The notes under the pieces: generated by a model
What the model was told of the DNA's origin: nothing
Databases searched by the model: none
Seen by the model: the letters and a program-made list of their open reading frames with translations, nothing else
Source of the DNA: [Collinsella] massiliensis
GTDB taxonomy: Bacteria; Actinomycetota; Coriobacteriia; Coriobacteriales; Coriobacteriaceae
Assembly: GCA_000333815.1 (NCBI GenBank)
Contig: CAPI01000062.1
Location: 1-35,698, forward strand
DNA length: 35,698 nucleotides
Reading direction: 5' to 3'
In this document: positions 1 through 8,123 of the stretch, piece after piece
How the letters are laid out: each line of letters begins with the position of its first letter
Position numbering within the stretch: the first letter of the stretch is position 1
Translations under genes and position numbers: made by a program

Positions 1-10
1 TTGGCGGGAG

Positions 11-328
11 CTAGAACACGAGGTTCACGAGGAGCATGTAGACGATGGTGCTCGAGAGAATCGAGACGAGCATGCTGCGACGCCAGAGATACGTGCCGCC
101 GGCGATGAGGATGCCGATCGTCTCGGGTATACCATGCGCGCCGGCGAGTACGTCGACGTCTTTCAGGCAGTACACGACGAGCAGGGCGAATACCGCGCCG
201 GGGAGCGCCTGTCCCAGGTAGCGCACGACCGCAGGCGTCTCGCGTCCGGCGGGAAAGGCCAGGAAGGGGAGGGCACGGGTGAGCACGGTCGCCCCTGCCG
301 CCGAGAGGATGACGAGCACCATTTGCAT
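11..328 (-). CDS. azlD: AzlD-family branched-chain amino acid exporter subunit
   Basis: A 105-residue, very hydrophobic protein with about four membrane segments. Its size and the early TRALPF stretch (about residues 17-22) are typical of AzlD, the small partner of AzlC in two-subunit inner-membrane exporters of branched-chain amino acids and analogues such as 4-azaleucine. The start codon lies 5 bp after the azlC stop, and a GGGAGG-type ribosome site lies inside the end of azlC, so the two are translated as a pair. The stop codon is only ten bases from the window edge, so nothing can be said about what follows. The family call is firm. The substrate is inferred from the family. Confidence 0.88.
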   Translation of the reverse strand: MQMVLVILSAAGATVLTRALPFLAFPAGRETPAVVRYLGQALPGAVFALLVVYCLKDVDVLAGAHGIPETIGILIAGGTYLWRRSMLVSILSSTIVYMLLVNLVF

Positions 329-333
329 ACCGG

Positions 334-1176
334 TTACGCAGCGTCACCTCCCTGCGCAGCGACCGCGCTTGCAGGTGAGGTGCCCATTTCCGCAGCGTCC
401 CCGGATGTGCCGCCCGTGCCCGCATCCGCGCCCGCGGCCTCCGCGCTTGCGGCGGCGTACTTCGGCTCCACCTTGCGGCGCACGGCGAGCACGCCCACCA
501 AGATGAGCGCCATGGCGGGCAGAATGAACGAGTCCGCACCGAAGAGAACGAGCATCCCGGCGGAAGCGACAAGCCCTATCACCGCGCCGGCGTGACTCGC
601 ATCCTTGAGCCACTGGTCGAGGAAGATCACCACGAAGAGTGCCGTCATGGCGAACGAGATACCCTCCACTTCCATAGCGAGGGCGTTGCCGAAGATGCTT
701 CCCAGCGTGCAGCCGAGTATCCAGTATGACTGGTTGAGCACGCTCACCCAGGTCATGAACCATCCCTCGTCGACGCCTTCGGGCGCGCGGGTGGAGAAGT
801 TGATCGAGAACGTTTCATCGCACATGGCGAAGATGAGGTACGGGCGCTTGCGTCCCATGTTGCGGAACCGCTCGAGCATCGAGATGCCGTAGAAGAGGTG
901 GCGCGCGTTTATGACGAACACCATGATGAAGGTCTGGAGCGGGTTGAACGTGGCGGTGAGCATCGACGCGACGACGAACTCCGCAGACCCGGCGAAGATG
1001 CAGCAGGCCATGAGCGTCGGAACCCACCAGGGAAGTCCCAGCGAGGCGGCGTAGATGCCACAGGTTATGCCCAGAAAGAGAAAGCCGGCGAGGATGGGCA
1101 GGGTGTAGGGGAACGCGGCGCGCAAGGCCGTAAGCCGCACGTTACCAGCAGATTGCTGCACGCTCTCTTCGTCCAC
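334..1176 (-). CDS. azlC: AzlC-family branched-chain amino acid exporter subunit
   Basis: The large subunit of an AzlCD exporter. The start is taken as GTG at 1176 because AGGAGGGG sits just upstream of it; the frame is open to an earlier GTG at 1191, but that codon lies upstream of the ribosome site. The 280-residue product has several membrane segments in its first 220 residues and family-typical stretches (GITCGIYAASLGLPWW, FAGSAEFV, NARHLFYGISM). The last 45 or so residues form an Ala/Gly/Ser-rich, low-complexity cytoplasmic tail that the family does not normally have. It lies 47 bp downstream of the cyclase-family gene and just upstream of azlD, so the three genes probably form one operon. 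Role by family: export of branched-chain amino acids or toxic analogues. Confidence 0.9.
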   Translation of the reverse strand: MDEESVQQSAGNVRLTALRAAFPYTLPILAGFLFLGITCGIYAASLGLPWWVPTLMACCIFAGSAEFVVASMLTATFNPLQTFIMVFVINARHLFYGISMLERFRNMGRKRPYLIFAMCDETFSINFSTRAPEGVDEGWFMTWVSVLNQSYWILGCTLGSIFGNALAMEVEGISFAMTALFVVIFLDQWLKDASHAGAVIGLVASAGMLVLFGADSFILPAMALILVGVLAVRRKVEPKYAAASAEAAGADAGTGGTSGDAAEMGTSPASAVAAQGGDAA

Positions 1177-1223
1177 TACCCCTCCTCGCACGTGAGAATT
1201 TCCGTCCTGGACTCAGATTATCA

Positions 1224-1982
1224 CTAGAAGACCGCGACGACACGGGCGGGGAGGCCCGTCGCGCCCTCGATGTGCGGCCAGGTCACGAACACGACGGCGC
1301 CCGTGGCGGGAACCTTGTCGAGGTTCGCCATGACCTCGACCTGCAGATGCCCGTTATCGAGCACATAGCGCTCGCAGGCAAGGTCATCGGCCTCGGCGGC
1401 GAGGAACGACGCGTCCGTGTCGAACGTCTCGTGGCCGTTCATCTGGATGCCACGCTCCTCGTACAGGAACTTCAGCGCCTCCATGGACCAGCCGGGGCAG
1501 TGCTCGCCGCCCTCGGCATCGAAGTTGTTGAGCGCGTCGTTATCTGGCCAGCGCGTATACCAATCCGTGCGCAGCGCCACGAACGAGCCCTCGGGGATGC
1601 GGCCGTGCTCGGTCTCCCACGCTTCGATATCCGCGACGGTCACGGCGGTGTCCGGCCCTTCGGCGGCGACCTTGCCGGTAAGGTCGACCACGCAAAGCGG
1701 CATGGCCGTCCAGCTGCCGTCGCCCACCTCGTACGCCTCCGAGCCCACGGCGCCCGGGGTGAAGTGGCTCGGGAAGTCTACGTGCGTTCCGAACTGCCCC
1801 GGGAACTTGTACGTATGGATGCGGCGCGAGAGCATCTCTTCGTCGTAGTCGAAGACCGTGCGGCAGAGCTCGACGGAGCCCTCCGGGATGCCCGCCCAGT
1901 AGGGGCTTTCGTTCGTGAGGGGATGGGTGAGGTCGACCCAGGTGGCGCCCCTCAGCTCGTCCAGCATGTTCCACAGGCTCAT
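1224..1982 (-). CDS. Cyclase-family (kynurenine formamidase/isatin hydrolase-like) metal-dependent hydrolase
   Basis: The start is ATG at 1982, with AAAGGAG six bases upstream; the frame stays open 17 codons further but without a ribosome site. The 252-residue product is the usual length for the cyclase family (PF04199), which hydrolyses amide or lactam-like bonds in small molecules using Mn or Zn. The opening DLTHPLTNESPYW (residues 17-29) and the metal-site motif QFGTHVDFPSH (63-73) are diagnostic. His66, Asp68 and His73 are present. The usual first His of HxGTHxDxPxH is Gln63, possibly a subfamily trait. It is the first gene of a likely operon with azlCD, which suggests processing of an amino-acid-derived compound linked to export. 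Substrate unknown. Confidence 0.8.
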   Translation of the reverse strand: MSLWNMLDELRGATWVDLTHPLTNESPYWAGIPEGSVELCRTVFDYDEEMLSRRIHTYKFPGQFGTHVDFPSHFTPGAVGSEAYEVGDGSWTAMPLCVVDLTGKVAAEGPDTAVTVADIEAWETEHGRIPEGSFVALRTDWYTRWPDNDALNNFDAEGGEHCPGWSMEALKFLYEERGIQMNGHETFDTDASFLAAEADDLACERYVLDNGHLQVEVMANLDKVPATGAVVFVTWPHIEGATGLPARVVAVF

Positions 1983-2135
1983 GGTTGCTCCTTTCGCGCG
2001 GCGTTCTATGCAGGTAGGAGCATTGTACGACAACGTGGGGACTGAACTTGGGCGTTACTTCGCGTCATACGTTTGAAACGATGTCCCGGGCTCGCTTGAA
2101 CCATTCACGGTGTGATTCCTACCGTTGGCGGAAGA

Positions 2136-2225
2136 TGAACGAATCTGACCGATAATGACTGATTCTGATGATATTGTTCTACCCGTGAAGGAAATTGAAC
2201 GTTAGTGACGGAATCTGAACAGATT
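2136..2225 (+). promoter_or_regulatory. Helically phased TGA-led repeat array, probable FruR operator
   Basis: TGA-led 10-bp units begin at 2136, 2146, 2156, 2166, 2186, 2196, 2206 and 2216, with one unit missing at 2176. Several fit TGAMNGAWWY. The best 15-bp copies are at 2136, 2156 and 2206. A 10-bp period puts every unit on the same face of the helix. The array ends 50 bp before the DeoR-family gene start. Tandem direct repeats of about 10 bp are known as sites for DeoR-type fructose regulators in Gram-positive bacteria, so autoregulation of fruRKA is the likely role. I could not place the -35/-10 elements with confidence. Confidence 0.6.
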
Positions 2226-2275
2226 CGAAGTTGAGCAGATCTGGAGCCGTCGGCAGAAGTTGGGAGGGTTGCGCC

Positions 2276-3034
2276 ATGCTTGCAGAGGAACGGCTCAACA
2301 GGATCGTCGCTGTGGTGGACGAGCGGGGGACCGTCACCTCCGCCGAGCTCATGGAGCTGCTGAACGCATCGGAGTCCACCGTTCGCCGCGACCTCACGCG
2401 CCTTGCGCAGGAAGGGCGCATCGTGAAGGTTCACGGCGGTGCCGCCTCTGCGGGTGCGACGGCGGCTCGGCGCACGGTGGTCTCGGTCGACCAGGCGGTG
2501 GGTGAGCGCCACGAGCTCTATCTTGCCGAGAAGCGGCGCATCGCGCGCTTTGCGGCGACGCTTATCGGCCCCAGCGATTTCGTCTACATCGACGCCGGTT
2601 CCACCACGGGATGCCTGGCGGACGCCATCACTGAGCATTCAGCCACCTACGTGACGAACTCCGTGGAGATCGCGCACGCCCTGTTCGAAAAAGGTTGCCG
2701 CGTGCTCATGCCGGCGGGCGAGATCAAGACCGTTACCGGCGCGCTCGTGGGCGAGCAGACGGTGGAGACGCTTCGCCGCTTCCGCTTCACGATCGGGTTC
2801 TTCGGCACGAACGGCGCGACGCCTGATGCCGGCTTCACGACGCCTGAGCTGGGCGAAGCCCTGGTGAAGGAGACCGCGCTCGCGCATACGCTCAAGCCGT
2901 ACGTGCTGTGCGATTCGAGCAAGCTTTCCGCTGTATCGCCCGTCGCCTTCGCGGCGTTCGACGACGCCGTGGTCATCACCGACGCCGTACCCAGCGAACT
3001 CGACGGTTATTCGAATGTCATCGTCGTCGAGTAG
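2276..3034 (+). CDS. fruR: DeoR-family transcriptional regulator of fructose utilisation
   Basis: ATG at 2276 is chosen over the open TTG at 2231 because GGGAGGG ends seven bases before it. The 252-residue protein has the DeoR winged helix at the N-terminus (ERLNRIVAVVDERGTVTSAE, then ASESTVRRDLTRLAQEGRIVKVHGGA up to about residue 57). A sugar-phosphate sensor domain of the isomerase-like fold follows, with the conserved IDAGSTTGCLA stretch around residue 107. DeoR proteins of this kind usually repress a sugar operon and are released by a phosphorylated sugar; here fructose-1-phosphate is inferred from the fruK and fruA neighbours. It is the first gene of the operon, 37 bp before fruK, and lies directly downstream of the 10-bp repeat array. 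Confidence 0.9.
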   Translation: MLAEERLNRIVAVVDERGTVTSAELMELLNASESTVRRDLTRLAQEGRIVKVHGGAASAGATAARRTVVSVDQAVGERHELYLAEKRRIARFAATLIGPSDFVYIDAGSTTGCLADAITEHSATYVTNSVEIAHALFEKGCRVLMPAGEIKTVTGALVGEQTVETLRRFRFTIGFFGTNGATPDAGFTTPELGEALVKETALAHTLKPYVLCDSSKLSAVSPVAFAAFDDAVVITDAVPSELDGYSNVIVVE

Positions 3035-3071
3035 GACATCGACACCCCACCGTCTCCCAAGGAGGAAGCAC

Positions 3072-3980
3072 ATGATTTACACCGTAACGTTCAACCCGTG
3101 CCTCGACTACATCATCCAGGTCAACGGTCTCAAGCTCGGGCTCGTGAACCGAACCGCGCATGAGGAGATGCTGCCCGGCGGCAAGGGCGTGAACGTGTCC
3201 ATCGTGCTCAGGAACCTCGGCCACGAGAATCGTGCGCTCGGCTTCCTTGCGGGCTTCACGGGGGCGGAGATCGCGCGCCGCCTGCGCGAGACGGGCGTCG
3301 AGGCGGATTTCATCGAGGTCGCCGAGGGTATGAGCCGCATCAACGTGAAGATCAACTCCGACGGCGTTGAGACCGAGGTCAATGGCATGGGTCCCGCCAT
3401 TCAGCCGGCGGATGTCGAAGCGCTCTACGCGAAGCTCGACGAGCTCACGGCCGGCGACACCCTCATCATCTCTGGCAGCGTGCCGAGTGTGCTGCCCGGC
3501 GACATCTATGAGCGCATCATGGCCAGGCTCGAGGGTCGCGGCGTGTCTATCGTCGTCGACGCCACGCGCGACCTGCTCGTGAACGTGCTGCCGTATCACC
3601 CCTTCCTCATCAAGCCGAACAACCACGAGCTCGGCGAGATCTTCGACGTGGAGCTCCGCACTCGCGAAGAGGTCGTGCCCTGGGCGCGGAAGATGCAGGA
3701 GCGCGGGGCGCGCAACGTTCTTGTCTCCATGGCGGGCGAGGGCGCGGTGCTCGTGGCCGAGGACGGCTCGGTGCACGAGAGCCCGGCGCCGCGCGGTCAT
3801 GTGGTGAACTCCGTAGGAGCGGGCGACTCGATGGTCGCAGGCTTCGTTGCGGGCTATACCGAGAGTGGCGGCGACTACGAGCAGGCGTTCCGCATGGGCG
3901 TGTGCACTGGTTCCGCCAGCGCGTTCTCCATGCAGCTCGCCACGCGCGCCGAAGTCGAGGCACTCCTCGCCGCCCTCTGA
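3072..3980 (+). CDS. fruK: 1-phosphofructokinase (PfkB family)
   Basis: Phosphorylates fructose-1-phosphate, the product of the fructose PTS, to fructose-1,6-bisphosphate in the cytoplasm. ATG at 3072 follows AAGGAGG; a longer open frame upstream only overlaps fruR. The 302 residues match the family length. PfkB signature 1 is at GGKGVN (36-41) and signature 2 at GAGDS (249-253), with the catalytic Asp at 252. KPNNHELGEIF lies in the centre as in FruK/LacC-type kinases. LacC (tagatose-6-phosphate kinase) is the main alternative, but the flanking fruR and fructose-type PTS favour FruK. It sits between fruR (37 bp gap) and fruA (169 bp gap). Confidence 0.93.
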   Translation: MIYTVTFNPCLDYIIQVNGLKLGLVNRTAHEEMLPGGKGVNVSIVLRNLGHENRALGFLAGFTGAEIARRLRETGVEADFIEVAEGMSRINVKINSDGVETEVNGMGPAIQPADVEALYAKLDELTAGDTLIISGSVPSVLPGDIYERIMARLEGRGVSIVVDATRDLLVNVLPYHPFLIKPNNHELGEIFDVELRTREEVVPWARKMQERGARNVLVSMAGEGAVLVAEDGSVHESPAPRGHVVNSVGAGDSMVAGFVAGYTESGGDYEQAFRMGVCTGSASAFSMQLATRAEVEALLAAL

Positions 3981-4000
3981 GATGCCATTAGGGACGGCCT

Positions 4001-4028
4001 GCCATTGGGGACGGGGGATAGTGGCTGG
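4001..4028 (+). repeat. REP-like repeat copy (GGGGACGGGGG core) in the fruK-fruA gap
   Basis: GCCATTGGGGACGGGGGAT followed by AGTGGC reads as a diverged plus-strand copy of the element found twice on the other strand at 6297-6321 and 6340-6364. A partial copy (GCCATTAGGGACGG) lies just before it at 3983-3996. It falls inside the transcribed fru operon, in the 169-bp gap between fruK and fruA. It carries no reading frame. Confidence 0.5.
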
Positions 4029-4149
4029 GCGCGTCCATCGCTGTGATGCGCTCTGAACCCGTTCGATCAAGAGTCGATGTAGAACGTACGACGTCTTTCG
4101 AGGTCGTTTCATCCATCATGCGGCGTTTTGCCGAGAAAGGAGTATTGAC

Positions 4150-6138
4150 ATGAAGATCACCGGATTGCTGAAGAAGGAGGGTGTGAAGCTCGGCGTAGTC
4201 GCCGCGTCGCAGGATGAGGCCATCGATGTCCTCGTCGATTTGCAGTGCGGCATCGGGGCTGTCGCAGACCGCGACCGCTACAAGCAAGCCGTGCTCGCAC
4301 GCGAAGCTGAGTTCTCCACCGCCGTGGGCGAGGGCGTGGCGATTCCGCATGCCAAAACCGATGCTGTGAGCGAGCCCGGTCTCGTGGCGATCACCGTGCC
4401 CGGCGGCGTGGACTGGAAGGCGCCCGACGGCAAACCCTCCGACCTCATCTTCCTCATCGCCGCTCCCGACACGCAGGCGAACGTGCACCTCGAGGTGCTC
4501 GCCAAGCTCTCGGCGCTCCTCATGCACCCCGAGTTCTCGGCGGCGCTTCGCGCGGCGACGTCGGTAGACGAATTCCTTGCCGCGATCGATGCCGCGGAAG
4601 CTGCCTACGACGCCGAACAAGAGGCCAAGGCAGCTGCAAAGGCCGCTCCCGCAGCAGCCGCGCAGGACAGCGGCCTGCCGCAGATCCTTGCAATCACCGC
4701 GTGTCCCACGGGCATCGCGCACACCTACATGGCCGCCGAGAACCTCGAGAAGGTGGCGGGCGAGATGGGCTACACCATCAAGGTCGAGACCCAGGGCTCC
4801 GTGGGCACGAAGAACGCGCTCACCGCGGAGGAGATCGCTGCGTGCAAGGGCATCATCATCGCAGCGGACAAGGGTATCGAGCTCAGCCGCTTCGACGGCA
4901 AGCCGCTCTACTCCACGAACGTTTCCGCCGGCATCAACGATGCCGAGCGCCTCATCAAAATCATCGTGGACGGCGAGGCGCCCATCTGCCACGCGAAGGG
5001 CGGGTCTTCCGCTCCGGCGGCCGCCTCGGGCGACGGTATCGGCTCGCAGATCTACAAGCACCTCATGAATGGTGTCTCGCACATGCTGCCGTTCGTCGTG
5101 GGCGGCGGTATCCTGAAGGCCATCGCCTTCCTGGTGGACACCCAGGGCATGGGAACGGCTGCCTATGGTAGCTCCACGCCGCTCGCCGCGTTCTTCAACC
5201 TCGTGGGCGGCACGGCGTTCGACTTCATGCTGCCCATCCTGGCCGCGTTCATCGCCATGTCGATCGCCGACCGTCCCGGCCTCGCGCCCGGTCTGGTGGG
5301 CGGCTGGCTCGCCAAACAGGGCTTCACGCTCGGCTACCTCGCCACGGCCATGGACGCCGAGGCGCAGGGCGCCCTCATCTCGGGCGGCTTCATCGCAGCG
5401 CTCTTCGCCGGCTTCGCAGCGGGCTACCTCACGCTTGCCTTCGAGAAGGCCTGCGACCATCTGCCCAGCTCGCTCGAGGGCATAAAACCGGTGCTCTTGT
5501 ACCCGCTCGTGGCGATCTTCGGTATCGGCTTCGTGATGCTCGCGCTGAACCCCGTCTTCGCGGCGATCAACTCCTGGCTCACCGGTGCGCTGAATAGCCT
5601 CGGCACGGGCAACCTCGTGCTCCTGGGCGCTGTTGTGGGCGGCATGATGTCCGTCGACATGGGCGGTCCCTTCAACAAGGCGGCCTACGTGTTCGGCACC
5701 GGCATGCTCGCTGCTGGCACCACCTCCGCGCAGATCGTCATGGCGTCCGTCATGGTCGGCGGCATGGTTCCTCCCATCGCCGTTGCGCTTTCCACCACGT
5801 TCTTCAAGAATCGCTGGACCGAGGCGGATCGCAAGGCCGGCATCGTGAACTACATCATGGGTCTTTCGTTCATCTCTGAGGGCGCGATTCCCTATGCCGC
5901 CGCCGATCCCGGTCGCGTGCTGCCCAGCTGCATCATCGGTTCGGCCGTCGCCGGCGCGCTCTCCGCGCTCTTCGGCTGCACGAGCCCCGCGCCCCATGGC
6001 GGCGCTTGGGTCATCGCCGTCATCGGCAATCCGGTGATGTACCTTGTGGCGCTCATCGCGGGCTCCGTGATTGCCGCGCTCATTCTCTCGTTCCTCAAGA
6101 AGCCGCTTTCGGCTGAGGAATCCGGGCTCGCGAAGTAA
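4150..6138 (+). CDS. fruA: Fructose-specific PTS transporter, fused EIIA-EIIB-EIIC
   Basis: A 662-residue membrane permease that imports fructose and phosphorylates it to fructose-1-phosphate using phosphate from HPr. Domain order is EIIA (about 1-150; phospho-His67 in GVAIPHAKT), an Ala/Lys-rich linker (about 150-175), EIIB (about 177-275; phospho-Cys185 in ITACPTGIAHT) and EIIC (about 300-655, eight to ten membrane segments). The ITACPTGIAHTYMAA motif and the EIIC stretch MGGPFNKAAYVFG are characteristic of the fructose/mannitol superfamily. The ribosome site GAAAGGAG precedes ATG 4150. It is the last gene of fruRKA. It contains no HPr-like domain, so HPr and enzyme I must be encoded elsewhere. 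No frameshift seen. Confidence 0.95.
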   Translation: MKITGLLKKEGVKLGVVAASQDEAIDVLVDLQCGIGAVADRDRYKQAVLAREAEFSTAVGEGVAIPHAKTDAVSEPGLVAITVPGGVDWKAPDGKPSDLIFLIAAPDTQANVHLEVLAKLSALLMHPEFSAALRAATSVDEFLAAIDAAEAAYDAEQEAKAAAKAAPAAAAQDSGLPQILAITACPTGIAHTYMAAENLEKVAGEMGYTIKVETQGSVGTKNALTAEEIAACKGIIIAADKGIELSRFDGKPLYSTNVSAGINDAERLIKIIVDGEAPICHAKGGSSAPAAASGDGIGSQIYKHLMNGVSHMLPFVVGGGILKAIAFLVDTQGMGTAAYGSSTPLAAFFNLVGGTAFDFMLPILAAFIAMSIADRPGLAPGLVGGWLAKQGFTLGYLATAMDAEAQGALISGGFIAALFAGFAAGYLTLAFEKACDHLPSSLEGIKPVLLYPLVAIFGIGFVMLALNPVFAAINSWLTGALNSLGTGNLVLLGAVVGGMMSVDMGGPFNKAAYVFGTGMLAAGTTSAQIVMASVMVGGMVPPIAVALSTTFFKNRWTEADRKAGIVNYIMGLSFISEGAIPYAAADPGRVLPSCIIGSAVAGALSALFGCTSPAPHGGAWVIAVIGNPVMYLVALIAGSVIAALILSFLKKPLSAEESGLAK

Positions 6139-6183
6139 CGAATCGCGTGCTCCGTTCGCCCGCGGGCGGACGATACGTTCCCG

Positions 6184-6220
6184 GCGAGCCGGTCGTTGCC
6201 TTCGGGCGCGGCCGGCTCGC
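6184..6220 (+). terminator. Stem-loop after fruA, candidate terminator
   Basis: GCGAGCCGG (6184-6192) pairs with CCGGCTCGC (6212-6220), a perfect 9-bp stem 45 bp after the fruA stop. No T-run follows, so if it ends transcription it is not a textbook intrinsic terminator. Confidence 0.4.
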
Positions 6221-6253
6221 TGCATGGATGTTGGGGCGGGCGTTGGAGTACTG

Positions 6254-6364
6254 CCAAAAGGGACTGTCCCTTTTGGGACGGGGGGGGTGGATCCTCGCCA
6301 ATAACCCCCGTCCCCTTTGGCAGGGCAGAACCCGCACCAGCCAATAACCCCCGTCCCCTTTGGC
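6254..6364. repeat. Cluster of REP-like palindromic repeats between fruA and the hydrogenase gene
   Basis: Three related units are visible. At 6254-6276 there is a perfect 23-bp palindrome with arms CCAAAAGGGAC and GTCCCTTTTGG. At 6297-6321 and 6340-6364 there are two identical 25-bp direct copies, beginning GCCAATAACCCCC and ending GTCCCCTTTGGC. The palindrome is followed by a G8 run (6280-6287). The units share a GGGAC/GTCCC core and resemble REP elements, which in many bacteria are mobilised by RAYT transposases; no such gene is in the window. The rest of 6139-6512 holds no convincing reading frame. Confidence 0.75.
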
Positions 6365-6440
6365 GGGGCATTGTTGAGAAGAGGGGCGGCGGAACAGTAA
6401 AAACACTCTTACGTACCCTCGCATTTGTTTGCGTCTCCTT

Positions 6441-6446
6441 TATACT
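6441..6446 (+). promoter_or_regulatory. Candidate -10 element for the hydrogenase gene
   Basis: TATACT lies 66 bp before the ATG, inside a locally AT-rich stretch. No good -35 hexamer is found at the expected distance, so only the -10 is proposed. Confidence 0.4.
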
Positions 6447-6512
6447 AAGACGGCATGGAACAAGACGGGCGCCGCGCGGTTGCGAGCGCCCGATCCTTTG
6501 AGGGGAGAAAAC

Positions 6513-8111
6513 ATGGCAGAAGCGATGCGCGGCGTCTACACGAGCCTGACGAAGATCCGCCGCACCGTGTTCCGCGAGGTAGCTCGCATTGCGTACGAGG
6601 ACACCGACGGCGTGTACGATGAGTTCGACGACCTGCCCTACGAGATCATCTCGGGCGATGTCGCAACGTACCGCGAAAGCGTCTTCCTCGAGCGCGCCAT
6701 CGTGGGCGAGCGCATCCGTCTCGCCATGGGTCTGCCCATGCAGGGCGCCGATCGTCCGGCGAAGATTTCCGAGGGCACGGAGCTCGCGGCCAAGCCCGAG
6801 ACGTACTACGAACCCCCGCTCATCAACATCATCAACTTCGCGTGCAACGCGTGCGCTGAAGAGAAGTACGTGGTCTCGAACCTCTGCCAGGGCTGCCTCG
6901 CGCATCCCTGCAAGGAGGTGTGCCCCAGGGACGCGATTTCGTTCATCGACGGCAAGGCCCACATCGACCAGGAGAAGTGCATCAAGTGCGGCCGTTGCCG
7001 CCAGGCGTGCCCCTACACCGCTATCGCGCATTGGCAGCGCCCGTGCGCCGCGGCGTGCGGCATGAACGCGATCGGCTCCGACGAGCAGGGTCGCGCCGTG
7101 ATCGATTACGACAAGTGCGTCTCGTGCGGCCAGTGCCTCGTGAGCTGCCCGTTCGGCGCCATCGCGGACAAGAGCCAGATCTTCCAGATCATCCAGGCCA
7201 TCCGTACGGGCGAGGAGGTCATCGCCGCGGTGGCGCCCTCGTTCGTGGGGCAGTTCGGCGGCCGCGGCAACGTTGACAAGCTGCGCGAGGCGTTCAAGAA
7301 GCTCGGCTTCGCGGGCGTGGAGGAGGTCGCCATCGGCGCGGACCTTTGCGCGGTTCAGGAGGCCGGCTACTTCCTGGAGGAAGTGCCCGAGAAGATTCCG
7401 TTCATGGGCACGAGCTGCTGCCCCGCGTGGTCGGTCATGGCGAAGAAGGAGTTCCCCGAGCACGCCGGGTGCATCTCGATGGCGCTCACGCCCATGGTGC
7501 TCACCGCGCGCCTCATTCGCGAGCAGCATCCCACGGCGAAGATCGTCTTTGTGGGGCCGTGCGCCGCGAAGAAGCTCGAGGCCATGCGCAAGAGCGTGAA
7601 GAGCGAGGTCGACTTCGTGCTCACGTTCGAGGAGATGGCAGGCATGATGGAGGCCAAGGGCATCGAGTACACGAAGCTCAAGGGCGACGGCGCCTCGGAC
7701 TTCGACGTCGCGAGCGCGTCTGGCCGCGGTTTCGCCGTGGCGGGCGGCGTCGCGCAGGCCGTGGTCGACGCCATCCATAAGGACCATCCCGACATGGAGG
7801 TCAAGGTGGCGGCCGCGCAGGGCTTGGAGAACTGCCGCAAGATGATGAAGGATGCCGTGAAGGGCAAGTACGACGGCTACCTGCTCGAGGGCATGGCGTG
7901 TCCGGGCGGCTGCGTGGCGGGCGCCGGCACCATCCAGGCCGTGTCGAAGACGGCGGCGCAGGTCAAGGCCTATTCCAAGAAGTCGCCGCACAAGCTTGCG
8001 ACGGAGAACATGTACAACAAGTACCTCGACGTGCTCGAGCGTGCCGAAGACGGCATTCGTTCCGAGGACGCCGTGGCGGAAAGCCTCGAGGCCCAGAAGG
8101 GCGAGGCGTAA
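6513..8111 (+). CDS. Monomeric [FeFe]-hydrogenase, group B type
   Basis: Catalyses reversible proton reduction to H2, most likely re-oxidising reduced ferredoxin during fermentation in the cytoplasm. ATG at 6513 follows GAGGGGAG; 532 residues. Two ferredoxin-type CxxCxxCxxxCP motifs lie at Cys156-166 and Cys202-212. Further cysteines (111, 114, 125, 128, 133, 137, 178, 182) can complete one or more additional clusters. The H-cluster motifs are TSCCPAW (300-306), GPCAAKK (348-354) and EGMACPGGCVAGAG (459-472). The second motif reads GPC rather than the MPC of well-studied group A enzymes, which together with the N-terminal cysteine pattern points to group B. No maturase (HydEFG) gene is nearby. 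It is convergent with the HD-domain gene, with a 12-bp gap. Confidence 0.93.
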   Translation: MAEAMRGVYTSLTKIRRTVFREVARIAYEDTDGVYDEFDDLPYEIISGDVATYRESVFLERAIVGERIRLAMGLPMQGADRPAKISEGTELAAKPETYYEPPLINIINFACNACAEEKYVVSNLCQGCLAHPCKEVCPRDAISFIDGKAHIDQEKCIKCGRCRQACPYTAIAHWQRPCAAACGMNAIGSDEQGRAVIDYDKCVSCGQCLVSCPFGAIADKSQIFQIIQAIRTGEEVIAAVAPSFVGQFGGRGNVDKLREAFKKLGFAGVEEVAIGADLCAVQEAGYFLEEVPEKIPFMGTSCCPAWSVMAKKEFPEHAGCISMALTPMVLTARLIREQHPTAKIVFVGPCAAKKLEAMRKSVKSEVDFVLTFEEMAGMMEAKGIEYTKLKGDGASDFDVASASGRGFAVAGGVAQAVVDAIHKDHPDMEVKVAAAQGLENCRKMMKDAVKGKYDGYLLEGMACPGGCVAGAGTIQAVSKTAAQVKAYSKKSPHKLATENMYNKYLDVLERAEDGIRSEDAVAESLEAQKGEA

Positions 8112-8123
8112 GATTATTCGCTT

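Noticed and set aside
3988-6225. A 745-codon open frame on the minus strand opposite fruA
   Set aside because: Its product is rich in Arg, His, Ala and Gly with no domain, and it lies fully antisense to an intact PTS gene. Long antisense frames are expected at this GC content.
6297-6364. CRISPR array suggested by two identical 25-bp repeats
   Set aside because: Only two full copies with an 18-bp interval, similar units elsewhere in other gaps, and no cas genes. REP-like repeats explain it better.
5892-7991. A 699-codon minus-strand frame across the fruA end and the hydrogenase gene
   Set aside because: It spans two real genes and the repeat-rich gap, with no protein-like features.
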